NCBI GenBank assembly: GCA_014163555.1 | Contig: JACJGO010000004.1 | Location: 62,001-126,000, forward strand | Length of the DNA: 64,000 nucleotides | Reading direction: 5' to 3' | Source: Flavisolibacter longurius | GTDB lineage: Bacteria; Bacteroidota; Bacteroidia; Chitinophagales; Chitinophagaceae | In this document: in pieces, positions 18,682 through 27,148 of the stretch | How the letters are laid out: the number at the start of each line of letters is the position of its first letter | How positions within the stretch are numbered: position 1 is the first letter of the stretch | Notes under the pieces: model-generated | Seen by the model: the letters and a program-made list of their open reading frames with translations, nothing else | Database searches by the model: none | What the model was told of the DNA's origin: nothing | Translations under genes and position numbers: made by a program

Positions 18682-19340
18682 ATGTTATTTGTATTCAAAG
18701 AGTGTTTACGTGGTAAGTAGATTTCGTGCCAGAATGATTTTAGAGCCGTTTGCTCCGCATCGCTTCCGGGAACCCGTTCCAACGCCATCTGCAGCGAAAG
18801 GCTGAAAACGGCCGCCGAAAGAAAGATGACCCAGTGCCGGCGCTCTACTTTAAAAAGCTGGATCAGGACCTGTGCCAGTACCAGCATCAGCAAAACCACA
18901 AGGATCTGTCCCGCTTCCAACCCAAGGCTAAAGCTGAACATAGCCAGTGCAAAACTTTGGTCGGTAGCCAGAATCATCCGCAGGGTTTCAGCAAAGGCCA
19001 TCCCGTGAATCAGCCCGAAGAAAAGCGCCAGGAAATAATTGATGCGAACTGCTTTTGGCGTGAAGGATTTTTGAAACAGGTTAAAAATGGCCGTCAGGGC
19101 AATGGTGCAGGGTACCAGAAATTCAACGGTAGCAATGTCTACCCGAACCAGTTCTTTTGCACTTAAAAAAAGTGTAATGGCATGACCGACGGTAAAAGCT
19201 GTAATGAGAATCAGCACCTGCTTCCAGTCTTTTAAGAGGTAAATAGCCGAAAGGGCCGCCACAAACAAGATGTGGTCCAGAGCTTCCAGGGTCATGATAT
19301 GGTGCCAGCCGATGTTGAAATAAAAACTAAAATCGTTCAT
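18678..19340 (-). CDS. HupE/UreJ-like membrane protein
   Basis: 220 residues with about six to seven hydrophobic helices. Conserved family motifs are present: GWHHI...LDHILFV near the N-terminus, TAFTVGHAITL, and FFGLIHGMAFAE. The buried His/Asp pattern resembles the HupE/UreJ permeases linked to nickel or other metal uptake, but the distant 'UreJ_2' branch seen in Bacteroidota has no proven substrate. It overlaps the M1 peptidase start by four bases and diverges from a DUF6702-like gene, an arrangement I recall as recurrent in this phylum. Confidence 0.87.
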   Translation of the reverse strand: MNDFSFYFNIGWHHIMTLEALDHILFVAALSAIYLLKDWKQVLILITAFTVGHAITLFLSAKELVRVDIATVEFLVPCTIALTAIFNLFQKSFTPKAVRINYFLALFFGLIHGMAFAETLRMILATDQSFALAMFSFSLGLEAGQILVVLLMLVLAQVLIQLFKVERRHWVIFLSAAVFSLSLQMALERVPGSDAEQTALKSFWHEIYLPRKHSLNTNNI

Positions 19341-19493
19341 GTGCGTTCCGGATCAAAGAAGATGGTTAACAAATAACCATAGGTTTCGTCATGATTTGTT
19401 ATTCCTTCTTCCTCATCAATTTTTTAACCTTTCAGAGTATAGCGTGCTTAAAAATATGGCAGAAATTTGTTTGCACCGTAAATCACGTCCAGA

Positions 19494-20015
19494 ATGACCA
19501 TTCTTTTGCAACTCTTTTTCATTCTCCTGTACCCATTCACTGTAACCGAACAGCCAGGCGATAAAGAACCGAGCGTTCACCCGTTTTATGTTTCCGTAAC
19601 AGAGGTTACCCAAAACAGCACGGCCCGGTCGCTGGAGGTGAGCTGTAAATTTTTTGCCGATGATTTTGAAGAAACCCTTCAGAATGCCTATAAAACGCAG
19701 CTTGATGTTACGGCAGACAGCGAACGGCCAACATTCGACAAGTTGATTCCCGATTATGTATCCAAACGCCTGCAAATGATTGCCGACGGAAAGCCCCTGA
19801 AGCTTTCTTACATTGGCTATGAAAGGGACAAAGAAGCGGTACATTGCTACTTTGAAGTCACTGAGCAACCGTCGGTAAAAAGCCTGGCTATTATGAATAC
19901 GCTGCTGCACGATTTCAAGCCCGAACAGATTAATATTATGCATGTAACCATTGGTGGAAAACGTCAAAGTGTCAAGCTCGACTATCCCACCAACAAAGCT
20001 GGGTTCAAATTTTGA
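19494..20015 (+). CDS. DUF6702-like exported protein
   Basis: 173 residues. A hydrophobic N-terminus (MTILLQLFFILLYPFTV) is followed by HPFYVSVTEV and a compact alpha/beta domain ending in LDYPTNKAGFKF. The HPFYVSVTE pattern matches my memory of the DUF6702 family, which is often next to HupE/UreJ-like and M1 peptidase genes; function unknown. It is divergent from that pair across 153 bases, so a shared control region is likely. Confidence 0.78.
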   Translation: MTILLQLFFILLYPFTVTEQPGDKEPSVHPFYVSVTEVTQNSTARSLEVSCKFFADDFEETLQNAYKTQLDVTADSERPTFDKLIPDYVSKRLQMIADGKPLKLSYIGYERDKEAVHCYFEVTEQPSVKSLAIMNTLLHDFKPEQINIMHVTIGGKRQSVKLDYPTNKAGFKF

Positions 20016-20052
20016 TGGTAAGGTTCACTCATCAAAAATCTTTTAAACATCT

Positions 20053-20550
20053 ATGAAACCAGCTCCAAAACCCATCAAGCGCAGCAAAGAGCTTGTCCCG
20101 CTTTCCAAAGAACACCACGAAGGCCTTTTATTCGGATGGAAAATAAAGCAGGGTCTCCGCAACGGCACGGACCTCAGTGTTATCTCTGAATTTACGCAAT
20201 GGTTCTGGGAAGCTGACCTGGAGGAGCATTTCCGGCGGGAAGAACAGGTATTGGTTGTGCACCTGCCATCAGAAAATCCTCTGGTAGTGCGAATGTTTGA
20301 CGAGCATGAGCAAATTGAGGCGCTTGTTCGACTAAGCGCAAATGTTCAGGATGAGGACATTTTTATACAATTGGCCGACACCATTCATAATCACATCCGT
20401 TTTGAAGAAAGGGAGCTCTTCCCTTACGTGGAAGAAACACTTCCACCACAGGCCATGGAAGTCGTCAGCAGGGAGTTGCTGCAAGAAAAGCCGCATTCCC
20501 GTAAATGGGAAAACCCATTTTGGGAGGGCAAAGAAAAAAATAATTCATAA
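20053..20550 (+). CDS. Hemerythrin HHE-domain protein
   Basis: 165 residues, all helical. Iron-site candidates in order are H21/H22 (SKEHHEG), H59 and E63 (EEHFRREEQ), H85 (FDEHEQIE), H112/H114 (IHNHIRFEERELFP) and E118. This spacing is the hemerythrin four-helix-bundle pattern for a di-iron O2/NO-binding site. It has no signal peptide and is cytoplasmic. It starts 37 bases after the DUF6702-like gene and is probably co-transcribed with it. Confidence 0.88.
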   Translation: MKPAPKPIKRSKELVPLSKEHHEGLLFGWKIKQGLRNGTDLSVISEFTQWFWEADLEEHFRREEQVLVVHLPSENPLVVRMFDEHEQIEALVRLSANVQDEDIFIQLADTIHNHIRFEERELFPYVEETLPPQAMEVVSRELLQEKPHSRKWENPFWEGKEKNNS

Positions 20551-20606
20551 ACTCTTTTGTCCGGATGCAGGAAGCAATGAGAAAGCTAAACTTTATTTTT
20601 TGAGTC

Positions 20607-23108
20607 TTACCACCTGGCTACAATTTTAAAATTGATGAGCCTTGGCGTAAGCCGGTTGGGAAGTGTAAAAATGTTGTTGGCAAAATCTTTCACCAGTAAA
20701 TACGAGATGGTATTGGGCCGGTCGATTAGATTGAAGATCTCCAGGCTGGCCCAGATGTTCTCAAAGTTGCGGAAGGGGGAGTGGCTGCGGCGGGAGGTTT
20801 TTTCACCATCCAGCAGCAGGGCACTAAAGCCAATGTCTACCCGTATATAGGGTTCAATGCGAAGCGCATTGCGGTAGCGTACATTGCCGGGAATATTATA
20901 GGGGAGATTGGTGCCGTAAAGGGTATTGATATAAACCTTAAAATTTTTGTTGGTAGCCAGGTAATCCTGGAAAAACATACCAAAGGTGATCGTTCTGTCG
21001 GTGGGCCGGCGAAACCAGCCACCTTCCACGGTAGCGCTGTCAATGGGTTTGCCCAATGAGTCTACAGTATAGGCTGTGTAAAAGTCATTTGTCAGGTTTT
21101 CCCGTGTCCGCATCAATCCTAGGCTCACCCAACTTTCAGCATCTTTCACCAGTTCACCAAACAGGCGCATCTCAATACCGGTTGCATAGGCTTTGGCATT
21201 GTTCTCACCGGAATAACGGATCCGTACGTTGTCAATATCATACGGCACCACGTTGGTCATGTGCTTGTAATACGCTTCGGTGCTAAGCCGTAGCGGCCGG
21301 TTCAGTGCAAAAAAATTATAATCCATGCCGGCTACAGCCTGCCAGCTTCGTTGCGCCTTCAACGCTGAGTTCAGGGTTCCGTCATACCGGCGCAGTTCAC
21401 GGTAAAACGGCGGCTGGTGATAAGCGCCTCCGGCCAGCCGGAAAACAATGTCTTTTTCCCAGCCCGGCTTCCAGGAAGCACTGGCCCGGGGTGCCAGCAG
21501 CCATTCTTTGTTCAGGTCATTGTAATTGAACCGCAGACCCCCCTGCAGCGTGTAGGTGCTTTTACCGCGGTTCAAAACCACATTGTCCTGGATGTAGCCA
21601 TTGAACTTATTGATGGCAAGATCGGCCGCGGATTTGGTGACTTTATTCAACTGTAGCAGGGCCGGGTTGTAAGGCAGGGAATAGCCAGCCGAATCCTGAT
21701 ATTCCCATTCGTTCAGCTTGTCGTTGATCAGGGTGCGGTTATACCCCAGTCCCCATTGGATAAGATGAGCACCTTTTGTCAGGCTGCCTTTATGCGAAGC
21801 GTTGTAGTCAATAATGTTCAGGCGGTTACGGGCGAAAGTTTGGTAAAGCCCGCCACCCAAAGGATTGACGATAGAACCAAAGGTGGAGGAACTCTGGTCA
21901 AAATCGCGGTCGCCAAAAAGGTAGGCGCCGGTTATATCGATATTCTCGCTTTCGTTGTTCTCAAAGCGGGAAAGGAGCCATTTCAGCCTTAAATTTTTAT
22001 TAGCCTGGTAAGTGGTAGAAAATCCCAACATCCCGGTGCTGTACTGGTCTTTTTCCCGGCCATCAAAATAAATATCCACACCAAGGTTAGCTGTGAAAAA
22101 AGGCGAGAACACACTGGAGGTGAGTTGACTGGTTTGCGGGATCAGCGAAAAGCGGGTGGCCGAAATATTTCCCAGCAATTCCATGCTAATCCGGTTGCTC
22201 AGTTGGTAGGTAAAAAGTCCCTGCAGGTCAGAAGAAGAAGGCACATAGGAGCCTACCGTTTCTTGGCTGCTCAGCAGGTTGCGATTGCTTCGGTTGCGGG
22301 CACCCACCAGGTACGTAAAACGTTTTCCGGCCCCTTCGAGGTGAAGCCCTTGTTCCAGAATGCTGATATAAGCAGAGCCGCCAAATTTTTTCGGGGTCGT
22401 ATACTGGATATCCAATACCGAACTCATTTTATCGCCATATCGTGCTGAAAAGCCGCCATTGTAAAAGGAAATGTTTCGCACCATCTGCGGATTGATAAAG
22501 CTCAGGCCTTCCTGCTGCCCGCTACGAACCAGGTAAGGGCGGAAAATCTCAAAATCGTTTACGTAAATGAGGTTTTCATCATAACTGCCGCCGCGAACAT
22601 TGTATTGCGAGGTCAGTTCGTTGTTAGAGCCCACAAACACTTTCAGTGCTCCTTCCACACCCATAATCGGTGACGGCAGGTTGATGATGGATTTGGGATT
22701 GGGACGAATTAGTCCTACTTCGGTGCGTTCCCGCTGGTCGCGGACAATCACTTCCTGCAGGGTGGCTGCGCCGGGTTCCAACCGGATGATGATCGTTTCT
22801 TCTTCGCCTTCATTCAACAAAAAATTACGCTGGATGGCCTTGTAACCACTGTACGTAAATACCAGTGCAAAGGCCCGGTTGGCCGGTACAGGGAGGCGGA
22901 ATGTGCCGGAGTCGGAGGTGGTAATGCCTTTTTGTTGCCCCAGAATGGAAACTGAAACGCCTGTAAGCGTGGCTTCGTTTTCATCCACCACGCGGCCGGT
23001 TACGATGGCGCCTTTTTGCGCAAAAAGCGGAAGCGAAAAAAGAAACAGGAAAAAAAGCAGCAGGTGGTTTTTGTTCACAGAACCAGATTTGGGGCTAAAA
23101 TAATCCAT
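20607..23108 (-). CDS. TonB-dependent outer-membrane receptor
   Basis: About 833 residues. Signal peptide (core LLLFFLFLFSLPLFAQ), then a carboxypeptidase-regulatory-like domain (TGRVVDENEATLTGVSVSIL), a plug domain (VRGGSYDENLIYVNDFEIF) and a beta-barrel ending with an aromatic residue (IVARW), as outer-membrane barrels do. It lacks a neighbouring SusD, so it is a stand-alone receptor with unknown ligand. Start choice: ATG 23108 is used; GTG at 23078 (VNKNHLLLFF) would give a shorter signal peptide and is nearly as good; the open frame runs further to 23168. Confidence 0.9.
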   Translation of the reverse strand: MDYFSPKSGSVNKNHLLLFFLFLFSLPLFAQKGAIVTGRVVDENEATLTGVSVSILGQQKGITTSDSGTFRLPVPANRAFALVFTYSGYKAIQRNFLLNEGEEETIIIRLEPGAATLQEVIVRDQRERTEVGLIRPNPKSIINLPSPIMGVEGALKVFVGSNNELTSQYNVRGGSYDENLIYVNDFEIFRPYLVRSGQQEGLSFINPQMVRNISFYNGGFSARYGDKMSSVLDIQYTTPKKFGGSAYISILEQGLHLEGAGKRFTYLVGARNRSNRNLLSSQETVGSYVPSSSDLQGLFTYQLSNRISMELLGNISATRFSLIPQTSQLTSSVFSPFFTANLGVDIYFDGREKDQYSTGMLGFSTTYQANKNLRLKWLLSRFENNESENIDITGAYLFGDRDFDQSSSTFGSIVNPLGGGLYQTFARNRLNIIDYNASHKGSLTKGAHLIQWGLGYNRTLINDKLNEWEYQDSAGYSLPYNPALLQLNKVTKSAADLAINKFNGYIQDNVVLNRGKSTYTLQGGLRFNYNDLNKEWLLAPRASASWKPGWEKDIVFRLAGGAYHQPPFYRELRRYDGTLNSALKAQRSWQAVAGMDYNFFALNRPLRLSTEAYYKHMTNVVPYDIDNVRIRYSGENNAKAYATGIEMRLFGELVKDAESWVSLGLMRTRENLTNDFYTAYTVDSLGKPIDSATVEGGWFRRPTDRTITFGMFFQDYLATNKNFKVYINTLYGTNLPYNIPGNVRYRNALRIEPYIRVDIGFSALLLDGEKTSRRSHSPFRNFENIWASLEIFNLIDRPNTISYLLVKDFANNIFTLPNRLTPRLINFKIVARW

Positions 23109-23209
23109 CCAAGCGAATACAGCCTTTCCTAAGGCCAACATAATTCGACGGAAAAGCCCTAATGGCATGCGAATTGTCCGTTTTTAGAAGTTTAAAAAAA
23201 GGAGTGTGT

Positions 23210-23425
23210 ATGCGAACAGACAAAGGACAACCATCAGGTACAAACAAGAGTGACAAGGGGACCGGGATTCCTTCAAAATTTGACAAAGACCAGCAACGGG
23301 ATAAAGACCTGACACAGGAGTATACGGAGAATGACCAGGAAGTGTCGGACAGTGTGCGGCAAAACAATCCCAACCGCAATACGGATAAGCCCGATGCAAC
23401 CAATATTGGTGGTTACCGGCAGTAA
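23210..23425 (+). CDS. Small hydrophilic protein of unknown function
   Basis: 71 residues, rich in Asp, Asn, Lys, Gln and Gly, with no hydrophobic core (starts MRTDKGQPSGTNKSDKG, ends DKPDATNIGGYRQ). The ATG at 23210 has a purine-rich GGAGTG six bases upstream, better than any start for the longer open frame from 23162. It diverges from the TonB receptor. The composition resembles intrinsically disordered, stress-type small proteins. I do not recognise a family. Confidence 0.6.
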   Translation: MRTDKGQPSGTNKSDKGTGIPSKFDKDQQRDKDLTQEYTENDQEVSDSVRQNNPNRNTDKPDATNIGGYRQ

Positions 23426-23429
23426 GAAT

Positions 23430-23488
23430 AGATACTAAAAAGTAGGCAGTAGGCAGTAGTGATAAAACGTCATAATTTGTTTACTGCC
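23430..23488. repeat. Facing repeat arms, AGGCAGT family
   Basis: AGTAGGCAGTAGGCAGTAG (23440-23458) faces TTACTGCCTACTC near 23481-23493, an imperfect reverse complement. The pair fills the gap between the small hydrophilic gene and the rpe stop codon. Confidence 0.6.
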
Positions 23489-23498
23489 TACTCTTTCA

Positions 23499-24152
23499 TT
23501 ACCGGCCGATGTCTTTTAGTTTTTGAATGGTTTCGGTTGGATTGGATGAAGAAAACACGGTGTTCCCGGCCACCAGCACATCCACGCCGGCTTCTACGAG
23601 TGCATTGGCATTTTCAACGGTTACACCACCATCAACTTCAATTTTTACAGGCAACCCTTTTTCATCGATCATGCGACGCAGGGTTCTTATTTTTTCGTAG
23701 CTGTATTCAATAAATTTTTGTCCGCCAAAACCAGGGTTTACACTCATCACCAGCACCATATCCACATCCGCCAGAATATCCTGCAGCACTGAAACCGGTG
23801 TGTGTGGATTGATGGCCACACCGGCCTGCATTCCCAGTGATTTAATCTGCTGAATATTTCGGTGAAGGTGGCGACAGGCCTCGTAATGAACCGTCAGCAT
23901 ATCGGCACCGGCGGCTTTAAAATCCTCTGCATATTTTTCCGGTTCTTCAATCATCAGGTGCACATCGCAAAACTTTTTGCAGGCTTTGCGAACCGCTTTC
24001 AGCACCGGAAGCCCGAACGAAATGTTGGGAACAAAACGGCCATCCATCACATCAAAATGCAGCCAGTCGGCACTGCTTTCATTGATTAATCTGCATTCGT
24101 CTTCCAGGCGTAAAAAATTGGCGGCAAGCAGGGAGGGAGCGATGATGGGCAT
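23499..24152 (-). CDS. rpe: Ribulose-phosphate 3-epimerase
   Basis: Interconverts ribulose 5-phosphate and xylulose 5-phosphate in the pentose phosphate pathway; cytoplasmic TIM barrel of 217 residues from the ATG at 24150-24152. Family motifs: APSLLAANFLRLEDE, WLHFDVMDGRFVPNISFG with metal ligands H and D, VMSVNPGFGGQKFI (phosphate and active-site loop) and KIEVDGGV with the catalytic Asp. The longer open frame (14 extra residues) has no family match. Confidence 0.96.
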   Translation of the reverse strand: MPIIAPSLLAANFLRLEDECRLINESSADWLHFDVMDGRFVPNISFGLPVLKAVRKACKKFCDVHLMIEEPEKYAEDFKAAGADMLTVHYEACRHLHRNIQQIKSLGMQAGVAINPHTPVSVLQDILADVDMVLVMSVNPGFGGQKFIEYSYEKIRTLRRMIDEKGLPVKIEVDGGVTVENANALVEAGVDVLVAGNTVFSSSNPTETIQKLKDIGR

Positions 24153-24180
24153 GTGTGCTTTTTTAAATCGGCCGCAAGAT

Positions 24181-24310
24181 AAGTCAATAGGCAATAGTCA
24201 ATAGTCAATATGCAATTAGCAATGGGCAATAGGCAAGTCCTGTTATTCTGGTGCCCTTTCTAAATTTTCATCAAAAACATTCTCAGTTGCCTATTGTCAA
24301 TTGTCAATCG
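24181..24310. repeat. Facing repeat arms, GTCAATAGGCAAT family
   Basis: A left arm of AGTCAAT/AGGCAAT units (24182-24236) faces GTTGCCTATTGTCAATTGTCAATC (about 24286-24309). The right arm contains the stop codon (24297-24299) and last codons of the TPR lipoprotein gene; the left arm ends next to the rpe start region. Confidence 0.75.
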
Positions 24311-25061
24311 CCTCCGCGGCAGTTTTTGCTTCGGTCATGGTTTTATCCAGGGCAAAGGCCCTTTCGAAATTCATTTTTGCATCTGCTTTGTTGCCCATGG
24401 CCTCCTGGGTTTTGGCTACCCAAAAATAAAAATCGGCGGTACCGGGTGAAAGCTTTTGCCCGGTGGCAAAGGTTCGCAGGGCTTGTTCGTATTTTTTTTG
24501 TTCCAACAGCATTTGACCTTTATCGAGGTAGGTATCTAGAAAATTATAGTTGGCAACAATTGAGGAATCATAATAACGCAGTGCCTCTTTTTCGTTTCCT
24601 GTGTTTTTATAGTAGGATGCTTTGATATACCAGGCACGGGCAACAGTTTCTGTTTTATCGTATTTGATGAGGGTATCGGTGAGAAAGAGTGCTTTCGGGC
24701 TTTTGGCCTCGGCATATTCATAGGCCAGGTTGTAGGCAGTTTCCTTGTCCCGGGGCTGAAGTTCATACGCTTTTTCCAGCAGGGCCAGGGCTTGCTCTTC
24801 CTGCCCTTGCTGTTTTAAAATTTCCGCTTTAATGCCGATGGCATCTAACTGCCCGGGAAACTTTTGCAGCATGCTGTCTGCAATGGCCAAAGCTCTTGCT
24901 GGCTGCCCGGCTTCCTGGTACGAACGGGCCCTGCTCACCTGTGTAGCCAAACTGTCCATTGTTTTTTCTTCCGATGAAACGTTTTGTACGGAAGTTGGTT
25001 CTTCATTGCTGCATGAAAAGAGCAAAAACGAAATGAAAGCAAAGAAATAAATACGACCCAT
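24297..25061 (-). CDS. TPR-repeat lipoprotein
   Basis: 254 residues. Signal MGRIYFFAFISFLLFSC gives lipid-attached Cys17. About five TPR-like helix pairs follow (for example AGQPARALAIADSMLQKFPG, QEEQALALLEKAYELQP, GNKADAKMNFERAFALDK). TPR lipoproteins of this kind are scaffolds in the outer membrane or periplasm; no partner can be named. Its last codons (Ile-Asp-Asn-stop) lie in a repeat arm. It diverges from the PD40 lipoprotein gene. Confidence 0.88.
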   Translation of the reverse strand: MGRIYFFAFISFLLFSCSNEEPTSVQNVSSEEKTMDSLATQVSRARSYQEAGQPARALAIADSMLQKFPGQLDAIGIKAEILKQQGQEEQALALLEKAYELQPRDKETAYNLAYEYAEAKSPKALFLTDTLIKYDKTETVARAWYIKASYYKNTGNEKEALRYYDSSIVANYNFLDTYLDKGQMLLEQKKYEQALRTFATGQKLSPGTADFYFWVAKTQEAMGNKADAKMNFERAFALDKTMTEAKTAAEAIDN

Positions 25062-25128
25062 GTTTCAAAACTATTGCATGTGTTTTTCCGAAGGCCAAAA
25101 AACTATCCCGGAAACTGTCAGCAGCCAA

Positions 25129-25136
25129 TATTTTTG
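25129..25136 (+). promoter_or_regulatory. Candidate -7 box for the PD40 lipoprotein gene
   Basis: TATTTTTG fits TAnnTTTG and lies 31 bases before the ATG at 25168. No clear -33 box is visible. Confidence 0.35.
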
Positions 25137-25167
25137 CAATGCTTTTGCAAGTCGGAAAATCATCATT

Positions 25168-26262
25168 ATGAAATACGTTTGTTTGTACTTCGGTCTTTTA
25201 ATACTACTTTTTACCTCCTGCAAATCTGCAAATGTTGCCGCCCTTCCGACAGATGCGGTGAAAGATACCCTTCGTTATCCCGAAGAAAAATATTTCCGCA
25301 ATGTGCAGCAGCTCACCTTTGGCGGCGATAACGCGGAAGCCTATTGGAGTTATGATGGAAAAGCCATCGTGTTTCAGCGCACCTCGGTAAAAGATGGTAT
25401 TCCCTGCGACCAGATCTTTTACGGAAAACTGCCGGAAAGGGGAAAGAAGTTTACCTATCAACTGGTAAGCACCGGCAAGGGCCGCACTACCTGCGCTTTT
25501 TTTACAAAGGACAACCAGCATATTATTTATGCGTCTACACATGAAGGCAGTGAGGCCTGTCCGCCGGTACCCGACCGCAGCAAATACGGCAACCGGTACA
25601 TCTGGCCCTTGTACAGCAGCTACGATATTTATATGGCCGACCTGAAGGGGACCATCGTCAAAAAATTAACCAACACACCTGGCTATGATGCCGAAGCCAC
25701 GCTGTCTCCTGACGGAAAGAAAATGATTTTCAGTTCTGTTCGCAACGGCGATCTTGATCTCTATGTTATGGACCTGGCAAGCGGCGAAACCACTCAGGTT
25801 ACCAACGCATTGGGGTATGATGGTGGTGCCTGGTTTAGTCCGGACGGAGAAAAGATTATCTGGCGGGCCAGCCGTCCGAAAACAGAAGCAGAGATCAAAG
25901 AGTACAAAGAGTTGCTGGCGGAAGGACTGGTTGCTCCTACACAAATGGAGGTATTTGTGGCCAATGCCAATGGCAGCAATGCAACGCAGGTGACAGCCTT
26001 GGGGCAGGCCAACTGGGCGCCCAATTTTAAGCCGGACGGCAACATTATTTTCTGCAGTAACCATGAGTACAAGCGTGGATTTCCTTTTAACATGTACGTA
26101 ATGAAAGCTGATGGATCGGGCATGGAAAAGATCAGCCACGACAAAGGCTTTGATGCGTTTCCCATGTTTAGTCCCACCGGAAAAAAGATCATTTTCTCCA
26201 GTAACCGCAACAACGGCGGTACCCGGGATACCAATATTTTTATTGCCGATTGGGAAGAGTAA
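25168..26262 (+). CDS. PD40/TolB-like beta-propeller lipoprotein
   Basis: 364 residues from the ATG at 25168: signal MKYVCLYFGLLILLFTSC, lipid-attached Cys18. The body has repeated WD40-like PD40 blades (SYDGKAIVFQR, SPDGKKMIFSSVRNGDLDLYVMD, SPDGEKIIWRASR, SPTGKKIIFSSNRN), as in TolB and periplasmic propeller proteins. Such proteins bind peptides or sugars or support peptidases, but no catalytic domain is fused here. The longer upstream frame (36 residues) lacks a signal peptide and is rejected. Confidence 0.87.
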   Translation: MKYVCLYFGLLILLFTSCKSANVAALPTDAVKDTLRYPEEKYFRNVQQLTFGGDNAEAYWSYDGKAIVFQRTSVKDGIPCDQIFYGKLPERGKKFTYQLVSTGKGRTTCAFFTKDNQHIIYASTHEGSEACPPVPDRSKYGNRYIWPLYSSYDIYMADLKGTIVKKLTNTPGYDAEATLSPDGKKMIFSSVRNGDLDLYVMDLASGETTQVTNALGYDGGAWFSPDGEKIIWRASRPKTEAEIKEYKELLAEGLVAPTQMEVFVANANGSNATQVTALGQANWAPNFKPDGNIIFCSNHEYKRGFPFNMYVMKADGSGMEKISHDKGFDAFPMFSPTGKKIIFSSNRNNGGTRDTNIFIADWEE

Positions 26263-26373
26263 GATGGATGGTTTTGCGATTGATGGGTATGGAAGAACGT
26301 TACCTGTGGTAAGGTGAAACGGACAGTCATTCTTTTATTCTGTAATCATCACCCGGCATACTCATTTCCCGCC

Positions 26374-26381
26374 TATCTTTG
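26374..26381 (+). promoter_or_regulatory. Candidate -7 box for the four-helix membrane protein
   Basis: TATCTTTG matches TAnnTTTG exactly, 21 bases before the ATG at 26403; the -33 region is not recognisable. Confidence 0.4.
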
Positions 26382-26402
26382 ACCCAATCAAAATCAACAG
26401 GC

Positions 26403-26876
26403 ATGGATATGACTTTTTACAACGTAATGTTGCATGTGCACAGTGTAGGTCGATGGGTAGTTTTGCTGCTGCTGCTTTTTGCTATTTTCAACAGTTTGAT
26501 TGCCGGTAGCCGGCCTTATATCAAATCCGATAATCGTCTTGGGCTTTTTCTTACTATTGCGGCCGACCTGATGTTGCTGGTAGGTATCTACCTGTATGTG
26601 GTAGGGCCAAGAGGCTATAAAATGTTTCAACTGGAAGGCGGTATGGGTGCGGTAATGAAAGAACCTACCACCCGTTTTTTTGCTGTGGAGCATTTGATCG
26701 GTATGCTGATCGCCATTATCCTGCTACATATTGGTAAGGCACAGGGTCGTAAAGCCATGAGTGACCGGGCTAAGCACCGCCGCACGGTGATCTTTTACCT
26801 GCTGGCACTCCTGATCATACTGGTTTCCATCCCATGGCCTTTCCGTACCGTGGGGGCAACGAGTGGATGGTTCTAA
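26403..26876 (+). CDS. Four-helix inner-membrane protein (cytochrome b-like His pattern)
   Basis: 157 residues from the ATG at 26403 (an ATG two codons later is an alternative). Four hydrophobic segments are clear, with histidines near membrane boundaries: VMLHVHSVGRW in helix 1, FFAVEHLIGML and IILLHIGKAQ in helix 3, and a short basic loop SDRAKHRRT. Paired membrane histidines suggest heme binding like small cytochrome b561 proteins, but this is inferred. It is convergent with the phosphoesterase gene, with a bidirectional terminator between them. Confidence 0.75.
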   Translation: MDMTFYNVMLHVHSVGRWVVLLLLLFAIFNSLIAGSRPYIKSDNRLGLFLTIAADLMLLVGIYLYVVGPRGYKMFQLEGGMGAVMKEPTTRFFAVEHLIGMLIAIILLHIGKAQGRKAMSDRAKHRRTVIFYLLALLIILVSIPWPFRTVGATSGWF

Positions 26877-26878
26877 AG

Positions 26879-27148
26879 GCCCCTGTCCCCGGTGGGGAAC
26901 TTAGGTCTAAATGACTTTTGTTTTTCAATCAACCTGTTAGCAATAACTTTCGTTGTAATAAAAAATGCCTGTTCTAAAAACAGGCATTTTTTCATGTACT
27001 TACGTGAAGTGCTGCTATTGATCGTCTCTTTCATTGCATGTATAAATACTGGCATCAATTATTGAAAATCCTAATTATTTTGCTGTAAGAATAGATGCGT
27101 GTAAAAATGTAAAATCGATCTATGTTCCCCCACTGGGGGACAGGGGGC
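26879..27148. repeat. GC-rich inverted repeat pair around a convergent intergenic region
   Basis: GCCCCTGTCCCCGGTGGGGA (from 26880) and its near reverse complement (27125-27148) stand at the two ends of the gap between convergent genes. The left arm begins two bases after the membrane-protein stop codon. The right arm encodes the last nine or ten codons (GSPLSPSGGT) of the phosphoesterase. Confidence 0.8.
26960..26992. terminator. Bidirectional terminator
   Basis: AAAAAATGCCTGTT (26960-26973) pairs perfectly with AACAGGCATTTTTT (26979-26992) around a 5-base loop; T/A runs on both sides serve both convergent genes. Confidence 0.85.
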
